Assembly (NCBI GenBank): GCA_002705055.1
Contig: PAHY01000018.1
Span: 1 to 64,000 of the forward strand
Length of the DNA stretch: 64,000 nucleotides
Direction of reading: 5' to 3'
Origin: Planctomycetota bacterium
Lineage (GTDB): Bacteria; Planctomycetota; UBA1135
Positions 42,422-50,264 of the stretch are shown here, piece by piece. Both the position numbers and the translations under genes were made by a program. The first letter of the stretch is position 1. Every line of letters begins with the position of its first letter. The notes below the pieces were generated by a model, which was given only the letters and a program-made list of their open reading frames with translations, had not been told where the DNA came from and did no database searches.

Positions 42422-43513
42422 ATGCTGCACGCCGTCGTCATGGCCGGTGGATCCGGGACGCGGTTCTGGCCGGAGAGCCGTAAGAACCGTCCAAAGCAAT
42501 TGCTCCCGATTCTGGGAGGCCGCCCGATGCTCGCGGAGACGGTCGAGCGGGTGCAACCGCAGATCCCGGTCGAGCGGGTCTGGATCGTCACCAACGCGGC
42601 CCAGGCCGAAGGGGTGCGCAAGGCGTGCCCGGATGTTCCGCAGGAGCAGATCCTGATCGAACCCTGCGCGCGCAACACCGCGGCCTGCGTCGCGCTGGCC
42701 GCCGCGACCGTCGCGGCGGTCGACCCCGACGCCACGCTCGCGGTGCTGCCCGCGGATCATGCGATTCGCCCTGCGGCCGACTTCCAGCGCAGCCTGCTCG
42801 CGGGCGCGGAAGCGGCTCAGCAGAAGGGCACGCTGGTCACCTTCGGCATCGAGCCCAGCCACCCGGCGACGGGCTACGGCTACATCCGCGAAGGCAAGTC
42901 GCTCGGTGAGATCGATGGCATCCCGGTTCACGCCGTCGACGCCTTCACCGAGAAGCCCAGCGCTGCCCGGGCCCAGGGCTTCCTGGAAGACGGCGGCTAT
43001 CTGTGGAACGCCGGGATCTTTGTCTGGCGCGCGGACTCGATCCTCGAGGCCTTCGCCACTCTGCAGCGCGAGATCAGTCTGGCGGTCACCGCGATCGTCG
43101 ATTCGGGCAGCGATGCCGCCTCGCGCGAGGCCACGCTCCACGAGCTCTACCCCGACCTCCCCTCGCTGCCGGTCGACATCGCCATTCTCGAGCTACACGA
43201 TCAGGTTCGGGTGCTGCGCGCTCCGTATCACTGGAGCGACGTCGGGTCCTGGCGCGCGCTGTTCGACGAACTCGGCCCCGATGCGGGCGGCAACGTCGCG
43301 GTCTTCCCGCACGGCGGGCGCCTGCTGGCCGAGGAAGCGGAGGGCGTGCTTGCCTATTCGCGACCGCAGAAGACCATCGCGGTCCTTGGCCTCGACGACC
43401 TGGTCGTCGTCAACACCGAAGACGCCATCCTGGTCGCGCCGCGCGCACGCGCCGAAGAGGTGAAGCGCTTCGTCGAGCGCCTGCAGGACGAAGGCAACAG
43501 CGAACTGCTCTGA
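42422..43513 (+). CDS. manC: Mannose-1-phosphate guanylyltransferase
   Basis: 363 residues. Nucleotidyltransferase motif VVMAGGSGTRFWPESRKNRPKQ at the start (GxGxR and the downstream K), then EPCARNTAACVALAA, VLPADHAI, FTEKPS and YLWNAGIFVW, all typical of GDP-mannose pyrophosphorylase. The fused isomerase domain of some ManC proteins is absent. It supplies GDP-mannose for polysaccharides. One-base overlap with ruvX downstream. Confidence 0.93.
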   Translation: MLHAVVMAGGSGTRFWPESRKNRPKQLLPILGGRPMLAETVERVQPQIPVERVWIVTNAAQAEGVRKACPDVPQEQILIEPCARNTAACVALAAATVAAVDPDATLAVLPADHAIRPAADFQRSLLAGAEAAQQKGTLVTFGIEPSHPATGYGYIREGKSLGEIDGIPVHAVDAFTEKPSAARAQGFLEDGGYLWNAGIFVWRADSILEAFATLQREISLAVTAIVDSGSDAASREATLHELYPDLPSLPVDIAILELHDQVRVLRAPYHWSDVGSWRALFDELGPDAGGNVAVFPHGGRLLAEEAEGVLAYSRPQKTIAVLGLDDLVVVNTEDAILVAPRARAEEVKRFVERLQDEGNSELL

Positions 43514-43932
43514 TGGCTGGGCGCGTCCTCGCCGTCGACTACGGAGGCAAGCGCACCGGGCTCGCTGTCAGCGACGCGCTCGGCATCACCGCGCAGCCGC
43601 TGCCAGCGATCGTCAGTGAGTCTCTGCAGGTGACGGTCGATGGCATCGTCGCGATCGTGCGCGAGCGCGAGGTCCCGGTGGTCCTGATCGGCATGCCCTA
43701 TCTGCCTGACGGACGCGAAGGCGCGCAGGTCGATCGGGTGCGCCTGTTCATGTCGGCGCTGCGCGAGAAGCTGCCGGAAGGCACCAGGATGGAGGAGATT
43801 GACGAACGCCACACCACCAAGGAGGCGGAGGCGATGTGGCGTCAGGCCGGTTACTCGAAGAAGAAGGCCAAGGAGTTCCTGGACTCGACCGCCGCGGTCG
43901 TGCTGCTGCGCGAGTACCTGCACCTGAACTAG
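43513..43932 (+). CDS. ruvX: RuvX/YqgF family RNase H-like nuclease
   Basis: 139 residues. RVLAVDYGGKRTGLAVSD (catalytic Asp in D-Y-G), VLIGMPYLPDGREG and EIDERHTTKEAE with the second acidic site; the final Asp is in FLDSTAAVVLL. Known members process the 5' end of 16S pre-rRNA or act as Holliday-junction resolvases. Starts inside the manC stop; RNase P RNA follows directly. Confidence 0.92.
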   Translation: MAGRVLAVDYGGKRTGLAVSDALGITAQPLPAIVSESLQVTVDGIVAIVREREVPVVLIGMPYLPDGREGAQVDRVRLFMSALREKLPEGTRMEEIDERHTTKEAEAMWRQAGYSKKKAKEFLDSTAAVVLLREYLHLN

Positions 43933-43943
43933 GCCAGCAGGGC

Positions 43944-43949
43944 TAGAAT
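43944..43949 (+). promoter_or_regulatory. -10 element of rnpB (TAGAAT)
   Basis: TAGAAT ends 6 bases before the predicted 5' end of RNase P RNA (about 43955). This agrees with the use of TAnnnT boxes as -10 elements elsewhere in the window. No clear -35. Confidence 0.55.
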
Positions 43950-43952
43950 GTC

Positions 43953-44327
<375 letters not shown>

Positions 44328-44499
44328 CCCTGTTCACGGGGGCGGGCACCGCCGCGCATGGCCCCGCAGGCGGCGTCCCAGGCGAGAAGCGGTTTTCGCG
44401 TCCGCCCCCCATCCGCCGACCACTACCCCTCGTGGCACCATATCTAGCGGCGGCTTTTCCACAAGAACTCAACAACTTGGGGAAAATCGCCTGGTCGGG

Positions 44500-44527
44500 T
44501 TGCCAGATCCCGAATTCCTGGTACAAA
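44500..44527 (+). promoter_or_regulatory. Promoter of the NUDIX gene, probably leaderless
   Basis: TTGCCA (44500-44505) and TACAAA (44522-44527) are 16 bases apart. The -10 ends 6 bases before the ATG at 44534 and there is no Shine-Dalgarno, so the transcript should begin at the start codon. Confidence 0.5.
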
Positions 44528-44533
44528 AGCCGC

Positions 44534-45187
44534 ATGGAGTTTGTCTGGGTGGTTCCGCGCGCAGCCTTGTTTTCGAAGGCCGCAGTCCACGGCTTCGCCC
44601 CGCTCCAGCCCGCCGATTTCGAGAAGCAATTCTCAAAAGTCTCGCGCAGTGAGGGCTTCTTCGTCGAGCGCCGGATGGCCGAAATCACCCCGGCCTGGAA
44701 GCAGCCCATCCCCTACGTCGCGGTCACCTGTGAGGACACCGTCTTCACCATGACCCGGCTCACCGGGGGCGAGGCGCGGCTCCACGGCAAGCGCTCGATC
44801 GGGGTCGGCGGTCACATCAACCCCTGCGACCAGGAAGCTTCCGGGGTCGATGGGCTGCTCGCCGCGGCCTGCACCCGCGAAATCGACGAGGAGATCATCC
44901 TCCCCGCTGGTCCTCAGCAGCTCGAACCGCTCGGCCTGCTGAACGACGACACCACCGAAGTCGGTGCCGTCCACGTCGGCGTGGTCTACCGCCTCGTGCT
45001 CACTCCCGCCCAGGCCGATCAGCTTCGCATCCGCGAAACGGAAAGCCTGGCCGGCGAGTTCCTTCCGTACTCAGAGCTCGTCTCGCTCGCCGAGCAAGAC
45101 GACTCACCTTTTGAAAGCTGGTCGACTCTCCTCCTCCGCTCGGGTGCGCTCGCTTCGGCGTCCGCTCCCTCGATGTCGCTGGCTTGA
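44534..45187 (+). CDS. NUDIX-like phosphoesterase
   Basis: 217 residues. A Nudix-type box spans residues ~92-121: GGHINPCDQ, then LLAAACTREIDEEI, with the REIDEE core that binds metal and pyrophosphate. The spacing between the Gly and Arg parts is longer than in the standard box. Substrate unknown. The ATG at 44534 fits the promoter; the longer open frame runs back through RNase P RNA and is rejected. Confidence 0.8.
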   Translation: MEFVWVVPRAALFSKAAVHGFAPLQPADFEKQFSKVSRSEGFFVERRMAEITPAWKQPIPYVAVTCEDTVFTMTRLTGGEARLHGKRSIGVGGHINPCDQEASGVDGLLAAACTREIDEEIILPAGPQQLEPLGLLNDDTTEVGAVHVGVVYRLVLTPAQADQLRIRETESLAGEFLPYSELVSLAEQDDSPFESWSTLLLRSGALASASAPSMSLA

Positions 45188-45218
45188 TCTTCTCTCCTTC
45201 AACAACCACTGCCTCACC

Positions 45219-45458
45219 ATGGTCCGCCGCGTTCCTGAACACGAACTCCCCTCGGTCGAAGAGCTCATCGCGAAGCTGAAAGTCGCGCACACCAAGAACA
45301 TGGTCCGTCTGCACTTCAAGGACGGCTCCAGCGAGGCCGGCGCGGTGACCTACGTCGAGCGCCTGGGCACCGGCCGCATCATCGACGTCACCCGCGAGGT
45401 CGCCCGCGACTACAACGTCTACGAGCTCGCCGGCATCGACATCGAAGGCGAGATCTAA
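45219..45458 (+). CDS. Small conserved-looking protein, unknown function
   Basis: 79 residues, soluble, alpha/beta in appearance: helix VEELIAKLKVAHTKN, strands MVRLHFKDGSS and RIIDVTREVARDYNVYEL. No Cys, no signal. Strong codon bias supports it. It follows the NUDIX gene by 31 bases. Family not recognised. Confidence 0.7.
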   Translation: MVRRVPEHELPSVEELIAKLKVAHTKNMVRLHFKDGSSEAGAVTYVERLGTGRIIDVTREVARDYNVYELAGIDIEGEI

Positions 45459-45470
45459 GCCTTCGCACGC

Positions 45471-45486
45471 AGGCGGCTAGCCGCCT
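45471..45486. terminator. Palindrome at convergent gene ends
   Basis: AGGCGGCTAGCCGCCT is a perfect 16-base palindrome that includes the fdhD stop codon and lies 13 bases after the small-protein stop. It can form a 6-bp stem with a CTAG loop in either transcript. No T-tract, so termination is uncertain. Confidence 0.35.
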
Positions 45487-46358
45487 TCGAACTCACGCGG
45501 GCCGGCGTCGATCCAATCGACCCGGCCCGCGTAGCAATTGGCGCGCTCGGGCCGCACCAGCCCGAACAGACCCAAGCCCAGCCGCTGCGCGGCCTCGACC
45601 GCCAGGCTGGTGGGCGCGCCGGCGCCCGCCATGACCGCCAGCCCAGCCATCGCCGCCTTCTGGACAATCTCAAAAGAGATCCGGCCGGTCACCTGCAGCA
45701 CGGCCGGCCGCTCGAGCGGGTAGTCCCCGGCCAGCAGACGCGCGCCCAGCACCTTGTCGACGGCGTTGTGGCGGCCGACGTCTTCGGCAAAGCCGAGCAG
45801 CTCGCCATCCAGGCTGAACAGCCCCGCGCCGTGACTGCCCGCAGTGCGACGGTGGGTTTCCTGGGCCTGACGCAGCGCCGCATCCGCCCGGGCGAAGAAG
45901 TCCGCAGCCAGCGCGAGCGGGCCATGCTCGACGGCGCGTGGAAGCTCACGTTCCAGCTCGTCCAGGGTGCGCGCGCCACAGAGGCCACAGGTCGATCCGA
46001 CCGGAAGCAGGCGACGGCGCTCCGGGGCGAACGCGACGCCTTCGGCTAGCGCGACGTTCCAGATGTTCGGCTCGGGCTCGCCCGACTGCGGATCTCGGCA
46101 AGCTTCGATCGCGGCCAGGTCTTCGGGGCCGCGCAGCACCCCCTCGGAGGCCAGGAAGCCGGCCAGAAGCTCGCGCTCCCTGCCGGGCGAACGCAGCAAC
46201 ACGGCCAGCGGCGCGCCGGCCACGCGGACTTCCAGCGGCTCTTCGAGAGCGACCCAATCCGGGCTGCTGGGCGGAGGGCCGTCGCCAACGCGAGCGGCCC
46301 CGGCCGCAAGCCGCGTGACATGCACGGGGCGGGCGGACGGGGCCGGGGTCTCACCCAT
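45477..46358 (-). CDS. fdhD: Formate dehydrogenase accessory sulfurtransferase FdhD
   Basis: 293 residues. The sulfur-carrying pair is Cys124/Cys127 in GSTCGLCGA; other family blocks are FLASEGVLRG, AGSHGAGLFSLDG, GFAEDVGRHNAVDKVLG and GRISFEIVQKAAMAG. FdhD passes sulfur from IscS to the molybdenum cofactor of formate dehydrogenase. No formate dehydrogenase gene is in the window. Convergent with the small-protein gene. Confidence 0.92.
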   Translation of the reverse strand: MGETPAPSARPVHVTRLAAGAARVGDGPPPSSPDWVALEEPLEVRVAGAPLAVLLRSPGRERELLAGFLASEGVLRGPEDLAAIEACRDPQSGEPEPNIWNVALAEGVAFAPERRRLLPVGSTCGLCGARTLDELERELPRAVEHGPLALAADFFARADAALRQAQETHRRTAGSHGAGLFSLDGELLGFAEDVGRHNAVDKVLGARLLAGDYPLERPAVLQVTGRISFEIVQKAAMAGLAVMAGAGAPTSLAVEAAQRLGLGLFGLVRPERANCYAGRVDWIDAGPREFEGG

Positions 46359-46378
46359 GACGGGTGGCCGCGTACCTC

Positions 46379-46729
46379 CTAGCGGAGGAAGGTGGCGTAA
46401 TCGGCCTCGTCGAAGCCGAGGATGGCCTTTTCGCCACGCGCCAGCAGCGGACGACGAATCATGTCCGGGTTGGCGCGCAGAAGGTCGACGACTTCCTTCT
46501 TGGTCTTGAACTCCGCGTTGGCGATGTCCTGCTCCTTGTAGCCCTTCGAGCGCTTGTTGAAGGCGCCCTTCGGGTCGGTGGCGTCAACCGCCTTCTCGAG
46601 CAATTTCTTGGCGGGCGGAGAAGACATGATGTCGACCGGTTCGAACTCGATCTGCTTCTTCTCCAGGTACGCAACGGCCTTCTTCGAGGTCGCGCATCCG
46701 CTCTTCACGTACAGTTTGACGGCGCTCAT
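46379..46729 (-). CDS. ArsC/Spx-family thioredoxin-fold protein
   Basis: 116 residues. N-terminal strand and active-site loop LYVKSGCATSKKAVAYL with one Cys (C-x2-S), then FNKRSKGYKEQDI and MIRRPLLARGEKAILGF, the RRPLL stretch of ArsC/Spx/YffB proteins. The single Cys could form mixed disulfides with glutathione or a regulator. No arsenic genes are adjacent, so a YffB-like role is likelier than arsenate reduction. It lies 20 bases upstream of fdhD on the same strand. Confidence 0.88.
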   Translation of the reverse strand: MSAVKLYVKSGCATSKKAVAYLEKKQIEFEPVDIMSSPPAKKLLEKAVDATDPKGAFNKRSKGYKEQDIANAEFKTKKEVVDLLRANPDMIRRPLLARGEKAILGFDEADYATFLR

Positions 46730-46897
46730 CGATGATGATTCTCAGATTCGATTCGAGGGCACCCGGGGCGCGGGGATGAGGCCAGGGGGCCTGAAAACGC
46801 GCTCTCGGACTCGGGTGCTCCCGAGCGGGCCGAGCATTTTAGCAAATCCCTGGCACTGCGGGACCGTCAGGTCCTCGCCTCCTTGAGCGCGCCGCGA

Positions 46898-47326
46898 CTA
46901 GGAGTTTGCTTCGTCGCCGCCTGCAGCAGGCTGCTCGTCCTCGTCTTCCGCCGTCAGCTCCTGCAGGAGTCGCACCAGACTGCTGGCGAAGGTCGATCGG
47001 GCTACGGTCATCGCGCCCAGTTCTTCGGCGGCACGCAGCAGATCCTCGCGGTCGTAGGAGGCGTAGGCGAGGACCGGGATCCCGCCCTCCCCCTGCTCGA
47101 GCAGAGTTTGGACAATATCCAGAGCCTGTATGGCCTCGTTCTCGAGGTCCACGACCGCCGCCGTCGCATCGACCGAAGCCAATTGCTCCAAGACGTCCCC
47201 TTGCCAATTCGGAGTAAAGGGTTCCTTGGCAAGGGCACGGAGAGTGCTGTCGACCTTTTCCCAGAAGAAGTCTTCTTCGACCAGGATGTGGACGATCGGC
47301 AGCTGTTCGGTCGGTTCTTCGTCCAA
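46898..47326 (-). CDS. Degenerate response-regulator-like protein
   Basis: 142 residues with a CheY-like alternation: PIVHILVEEDFFWEKV, TAAVVDLENEAIQAL (Asp at the phosphorylation-site position), GGIPVLAYASYDREDLL, GAMTVARSTFASSL. The usual Lys of the receiver site is Arg here, so it may be a phosphorylation-independent pseudo-receiver. Acidic C-terminal tail. The start is a TTG at 47326; no better codon is available. It is divergent from the aldehyde dehydrogenase gene. Confidence 0.7.
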   Translation of the reverse strand: MDEEPTEQLPIVHILVEEDFFWEKVDSTLRALAKEPFTPNWQGDVLEQLASVDATAAVVDLENEAIQALDIVQTLLEQGEGGIPVLAYASYDREDLLRAAEELGAMTVARSTFASSLVRLLQELTAEDEDEQPAAGGDEANS

Positions 47327-47378
47327 AGCGGGCGCAGCGCGGGAGATACCCGTGGATGTGCGGGCCGTGGGTCTTCCT

Positions 47379-47384
47379 TACAAT
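47379..47384 (+). promoter_or_regulatory. -10 element (TACAAT) of the aldehyde dehydrogenase gene
   Basis: TACAAT ends 10 bases before the ATG at 47395. Transcription would start only a few bases before that codon, or about 43 bases before the alternative ATG at 47434. Confidence 0.45.
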
Positions 47385-47394
47385 CGGCATTCCC

Positions 47395-48900
47395 ATGCCC
47401 GCAGACACCGCGAACCAGGAAAAATCCTGTCAGATGACCACTCCGGAATATCCCCCCGCCGCCCATTTCATCAACGGAGACTGGGCTGAGGCCGCCTCCG
47501 GGGAGACCTCGGCCAGCATTTACCCCGCCACCGAGGAAGCCCATTGCCAGATCGCCGCCGGGACGGCCGAAGACGTCGATCGGGCTGCCCAGGCTGCCCA
47601 CGCCGCCTTCCAGAACCCGAAATGGCGCCAGATGCCCCCCGCCAAGCGGGCGCGCATCCTGTGGCGGATGGCCGAGCTGATCGATGAGAACCGCGAGAAC
47701 CTGGCGCGCTGCGAGTCGATGGACACCGGCAAGACCTGGTTCGACTCCTCGAAGATTGAGATTCCGCTGGTCGCGGAGATCTTCCGCTACTTCGCGGGCT
47801 GGGTCACCAAGATCGACGGCGGCGTCGTGCCGCTGCCGGGCAACTCGATCGGCATGACCCTGCGCGAGCCGGTCGGCGTCTGCGGCATGATCACGCCGTG
47901 GAACTTCCCGATGCTGATGGCGACCTGGAAGGTCGCCCCGGCGCTGGCCTGCGGCAACACCATCGTGCTGAAGCCCAGCGAGCAGACCTCGCTGACCGCG
48001 CTCTGGATGGCCAAGCTCGGCGCCGAAGCCGGCCTGCCCCCGGGCGTCTTCAACGTCGTCACCGGCGGCGGCCGCGCCGTGGGTACGCCCATGGTGCAGC
48101 ACCCGCTGATCAGCAAGATCAGCTTCACGGGCTCGACCGAGGTCGGCCGCATGATCCAGCGCGAGTCGGCCAACACGCTGAAGCGCGTCACCCTTGAGCT
48201 GGGCGGTAAGTCGCCCAACATCGTCTTCGCCGACGCCGACTTCAAAGCCGCCACCCGCGGCGCCACGACCGGCATCTTCTACAACAAGGGCGAGGTCTGC
48301 GCCGCGGGCTCGCGGGTGCTGGTCCAGCGCGAGATCTACGACGACTTCCTCGAAGCTCTGCAGAAGATCGCGGCCAAGACCACCGTCGGCGGCCCCTTCG
48401 ATGAAGGCGTGCGCATGGGCCCGGTCTGCAACGCGGATCAGTACGAGTCGGTGCTGGCCGCCATCGAAAACGGCAAGGCCGAAGGCGCTCGCCTGATCGC
48501 CGGCGGCAACTCGCTGCGCGACAGCGTGGGCGGCGGCAAGGGCTACTTCATCGAACCGACGATCTTCGCCGACGTCGACCCCAAGTCGAAGCTGGCCCAG
48601 GAAGAGATCTTTGGTCCGGTGCTCGCCGTCACTCCGTTTGAGACTCCCGAAGAGGCTCTGCAGATCGCGCACGACACGCGCTACGGTTTGGCCGCGGGCG
48701 TCTGGTCGAAGGACGTCGGCAAGGCCCTGGGCTTCGCCAAGCAGCTGCGCGCCGGCACGGTGTGGGTGAACACCTACAACCTCTACGATCCGGGCCTGCC
48801 CTTCGGCGGCTTCAACGAGTCGGGCTTTGGCCGCGACCTCGGGAAGGACGCGCTCGCGGCTTACACCGAGACCAAGTCGGTCTGGGTCAACCTCGACTAG
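47395..48900 (+). CDS. NAD-dependent aldehyde dehydrogenase (betaine-aldehyde type)
   Basis: 501 residues. FINGDW start, PWNFPMLMATWKVAPAL, KPSEQTSLTAL, FTGSTEVGRMI, VTLELGGKSPN (general-base Glu) and NKGEVCAAGSRVLVQ with the catalytic Cys; PFGGFNESGFGRDLG and the TETKSVWVNL end. It oxidises an aldehyde to the acid; the closest groups are betaine-aldehyde and aminobutyraldehyde dehydrogenases. ATG 47434 (MTTPEY) is an alternative start that matches family length better and has AGGA upstream. Confidence 0.93.
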   Translation: MPADTANQEKSCQMTTPEYPPAAHFINGDWAEAASGETSASIYPATEEAHCQIAAGTAEDVDRAAQAAHAAFQNPKWRQMPPAKRARILWRMAELIDENRENLARCESMDTGKTWFDSSKIEIPLVAEIFRYFAGWVTKIDGGVVPLPGNSIGMTLREPVGVCGMITPWNFPMLMATWKVAPALACGNTIVLKPSEQTSLTALWMAKLGAEAGLPPGVFNVVTGGGRAVGTPMVQHPLISKISFTGSTEVGRMIQRESANTLKRVTLELGGKSPNIVFADADFKAATRGATTGIFYNKGEVCAAGSRVLVQREIYDDFLEALQKIAAKTTVGGPFDEGVRMGPVCNADQYESVLAAIENGKAEGARLIAGGNSLRDSVGGGKGYFIEPTIFADVDPKSKLAQEEIFGPVLAVTPFETPEEALQIAHDTRYGLAAGVWSKDVGKALGFAKQLRAGTVWVNTYNLYDPGLPFGGFNESGFGRDLGKDALAAYTETKSVWVNLD

Positions 48901-48938
48901 GCAGGTTTTCTGCAACAGGACGGGGGGCGCGTCGTTCC

Positions 48939-49415
48939 ATGACTGTGAACGACGACGCTCCCCGGCCTCTCGACCGGATTCAGATTCCGGAGCCCTGCCC
49001 GATGGCGCGCGCCCTCGCGGCCGGCGAACGGCCGGATCGCCGCTACTGCGAGCAGTGCGAGAAGGAGGTCGTCAACCTCAGCGCGCTTTCGCGCTCGCAG
49101 GCCGAGGCCGAGCTGGCTCAGGCTCGCGAGAATCAGCAGCGGCTGTGCGTGCGGGTGGTCCGCGATGAGGAGAGCGGCAAGGTCCTGACCCGCGAAGACC
49201 TGCCGCACCTGACCGATCGATTGGCCCAGCATCGGCCGCCCAAGATCGCGGCGGCGCTCGCCCTGGCCCTGCTGCAGTGGTCCTGTTCTGCGGAGGAAAG
49301 CACCGAGGCTCAGCAAGCGACCGAATCCGCCGCCGAAATTGTCGGCGAATCGAGCGAGCTGAGCGACGAGGACATGAAGCTCCTGCTCGAGCTCGGCGGC
49401 TACGTCTGCGAGTAA
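48939..49415 (+). CDS. Protein with N-terminal zinc-ribbon-like motif
   Basis: 158 residues. N-terminus: PEPCPMARALAAGERPDRRY, then CEQCEKEVVNLSALSRSQAE. The C...R-x-C-x2-C-x-K-x-V-x-[ND]-[LF]-[ST] pattern is known from Bacteroidetes and planctomycete proteins and probably binds a metal. A predicted membrane or hydrophobic helix follows (PPKIAAALALALLQW, with Cys soon after) and then a Glu/Ser-rich acidic tail. Function unknown. Likely independent of the dehydrogenase upstream (38-base gap). Confidence 0.72.
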   Translation: MTVNDDAPRPLDRIQIPEPCPMARALAAGERPDRRYCEQCEKEVVNLSALSRSQAEAELAQARENQQRLCVRVVRDEESGKVLTREDLPHLTDRLAQHRPPKIAAALALALLQWSCSAEESTEAQQATESAAEIVGESSELSDEDMKLLLELGGYVCE

Positions 49416-49419
49416 GCTC

Positions 49420-49848
49420 CTAGAACCAGGTCTTGGCCAGGCTCGGCAGAAGCAGACCGTAGATCAGACCGAACAGGAGACCCCAGCGCGTGATCCCTTT
49501 GCGCTCGCGCATGACCTTGTCCTTGATCTGCCAGATGTAGATCCCCAGGACGTGCAGCGCGGGCACGAACTGCACGAGCAGGACCTGCCGCCCTTTCAGG
49601 TGCACCCCCGACAGCGAGAGTCCGATCAGCAGACCGACGGTGATCCCCAGGAAGCTGCGGAACACCACGTCGAAGGCGAAGCTGCCCCACATCCCCTGAA
49701 CCCGGAAGGAGCCGTAGCGTGAATACAGCCTTTCCGAGCCGAGGCGCATCTTCTGGTGGCCGAGCGCGCGCTGGCTGCGCGGAGGCAGCTTGGCCGCCGC
49801 CCGCCGGGAACGGCGAGCGCGCCTGCGCCTCTTCCGTCGATCCACCAT
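49420..49848 (-). CDS. Small membrane protein with GSxxFDxxFR motif, basic N-terminus
   Basis: 142 residues. The first 30 residues are strongly basic (RRKRRRRARRSRR), then the motif GSFAFDVVFR (residues 55-64), followed by three hydrophobic segments (~66-82, ~88-105, ~118-136) and a charged loop DKVMRERKG. The same motif and layout occur in four tandem genes at 54974-56773, so this is a distant fifth member. The basic segment could bind RNA, DNA or lipid. Divergent from the CoA-binding gene. Confidence 0.72.
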   Translation of the reverse strand: MVDRRKRRRRARRSRRAAAKLPPRSQRALGHQKMRLGSERLYSRYGSFRVQGMWGSFAFDVVFRSFLGITVGLLIGLSLSGVHLKGRQVLLVQFVPALHVLGIYIWQIKDKVMRERKGITRWGLLFGLIYGLLLPSLAKTWF

Positions 49849-49853
49849 CGTCG

Positions 49854-49859
49854 TACACT
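49854..49859 (+). promoter_or_regulatory. -10 element (TACACT) of the CoA-binding gene
   Basis: TACACT ends 9 bases before the ATG at 49869. A GGAG (49862-49865) lies only 3 bases from the ATG, too close to be a normal ribosome-binding site. Confidence 0.4.
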
Positions 49860-49868
49860 ACGGAGCAG

Positions 49869-50264
49869 ATGAGCGAGATTGAGCAAATCCTCCAGACGGC
49901 GAAGAGCGTCGCCATCGTCGGCTATTCCGCCAAGTCCGATCGGGCCAGCCACTGGATTTCGGACTACCTCGAGGAGCATGGTTTCCGCGTCTATCGCATC
50001 AATCCGATCCTCGAGTCGACGACGGAGCGACCCATCTTCAAGTCGCTGGCCGATCTCCCCGAGACGGTCGACGTGGTCGACATATTCCGCGCCCCCGAGC
50101 ACGTGCCGGACATCGTGACGCGGGCGATCGCGCACGGCGCGCGCGCGGTCTGGATGCAGCCCGGCGCGGAAAACGAAGACGCCGCCGCGCAGGCGCGCGC
50201 GGCGGGTCTTCAGGCTGTGGTCGGCGCGTGCATGTACGCCGAGCACAAGAAGCGTCAGGCTTAG
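49869..50264 (+). CDS. CoA-binding (YccU-like) protein
   Basis: 131 residues of Rossmann type: VAIVGYSAKSDRASHWISDY (nucleotide loop), YRINPILESTT, FKSLADLPETVDVVDIFR, ARAVWMQPGAENEDAA and a C-terminal CMYAEHK. This matches the CoA_binding_2 family (E. coli YccU). Biochemical role unknown. The stop shares bases with the convergent propeller gene's stop (TTAG). Confidence 0.9.
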   Translation: MSEIEQILQTAKSVAIVGYSAKSDRASHWISDYLEEHGFRVYRINPILESTTERPIFKSLADLPETVDVVDIFRAPEHVPDIVTRAIAHGARAVWMQPGAENEDAAAQARAAGLQAVVGACMYAEHKKRQA

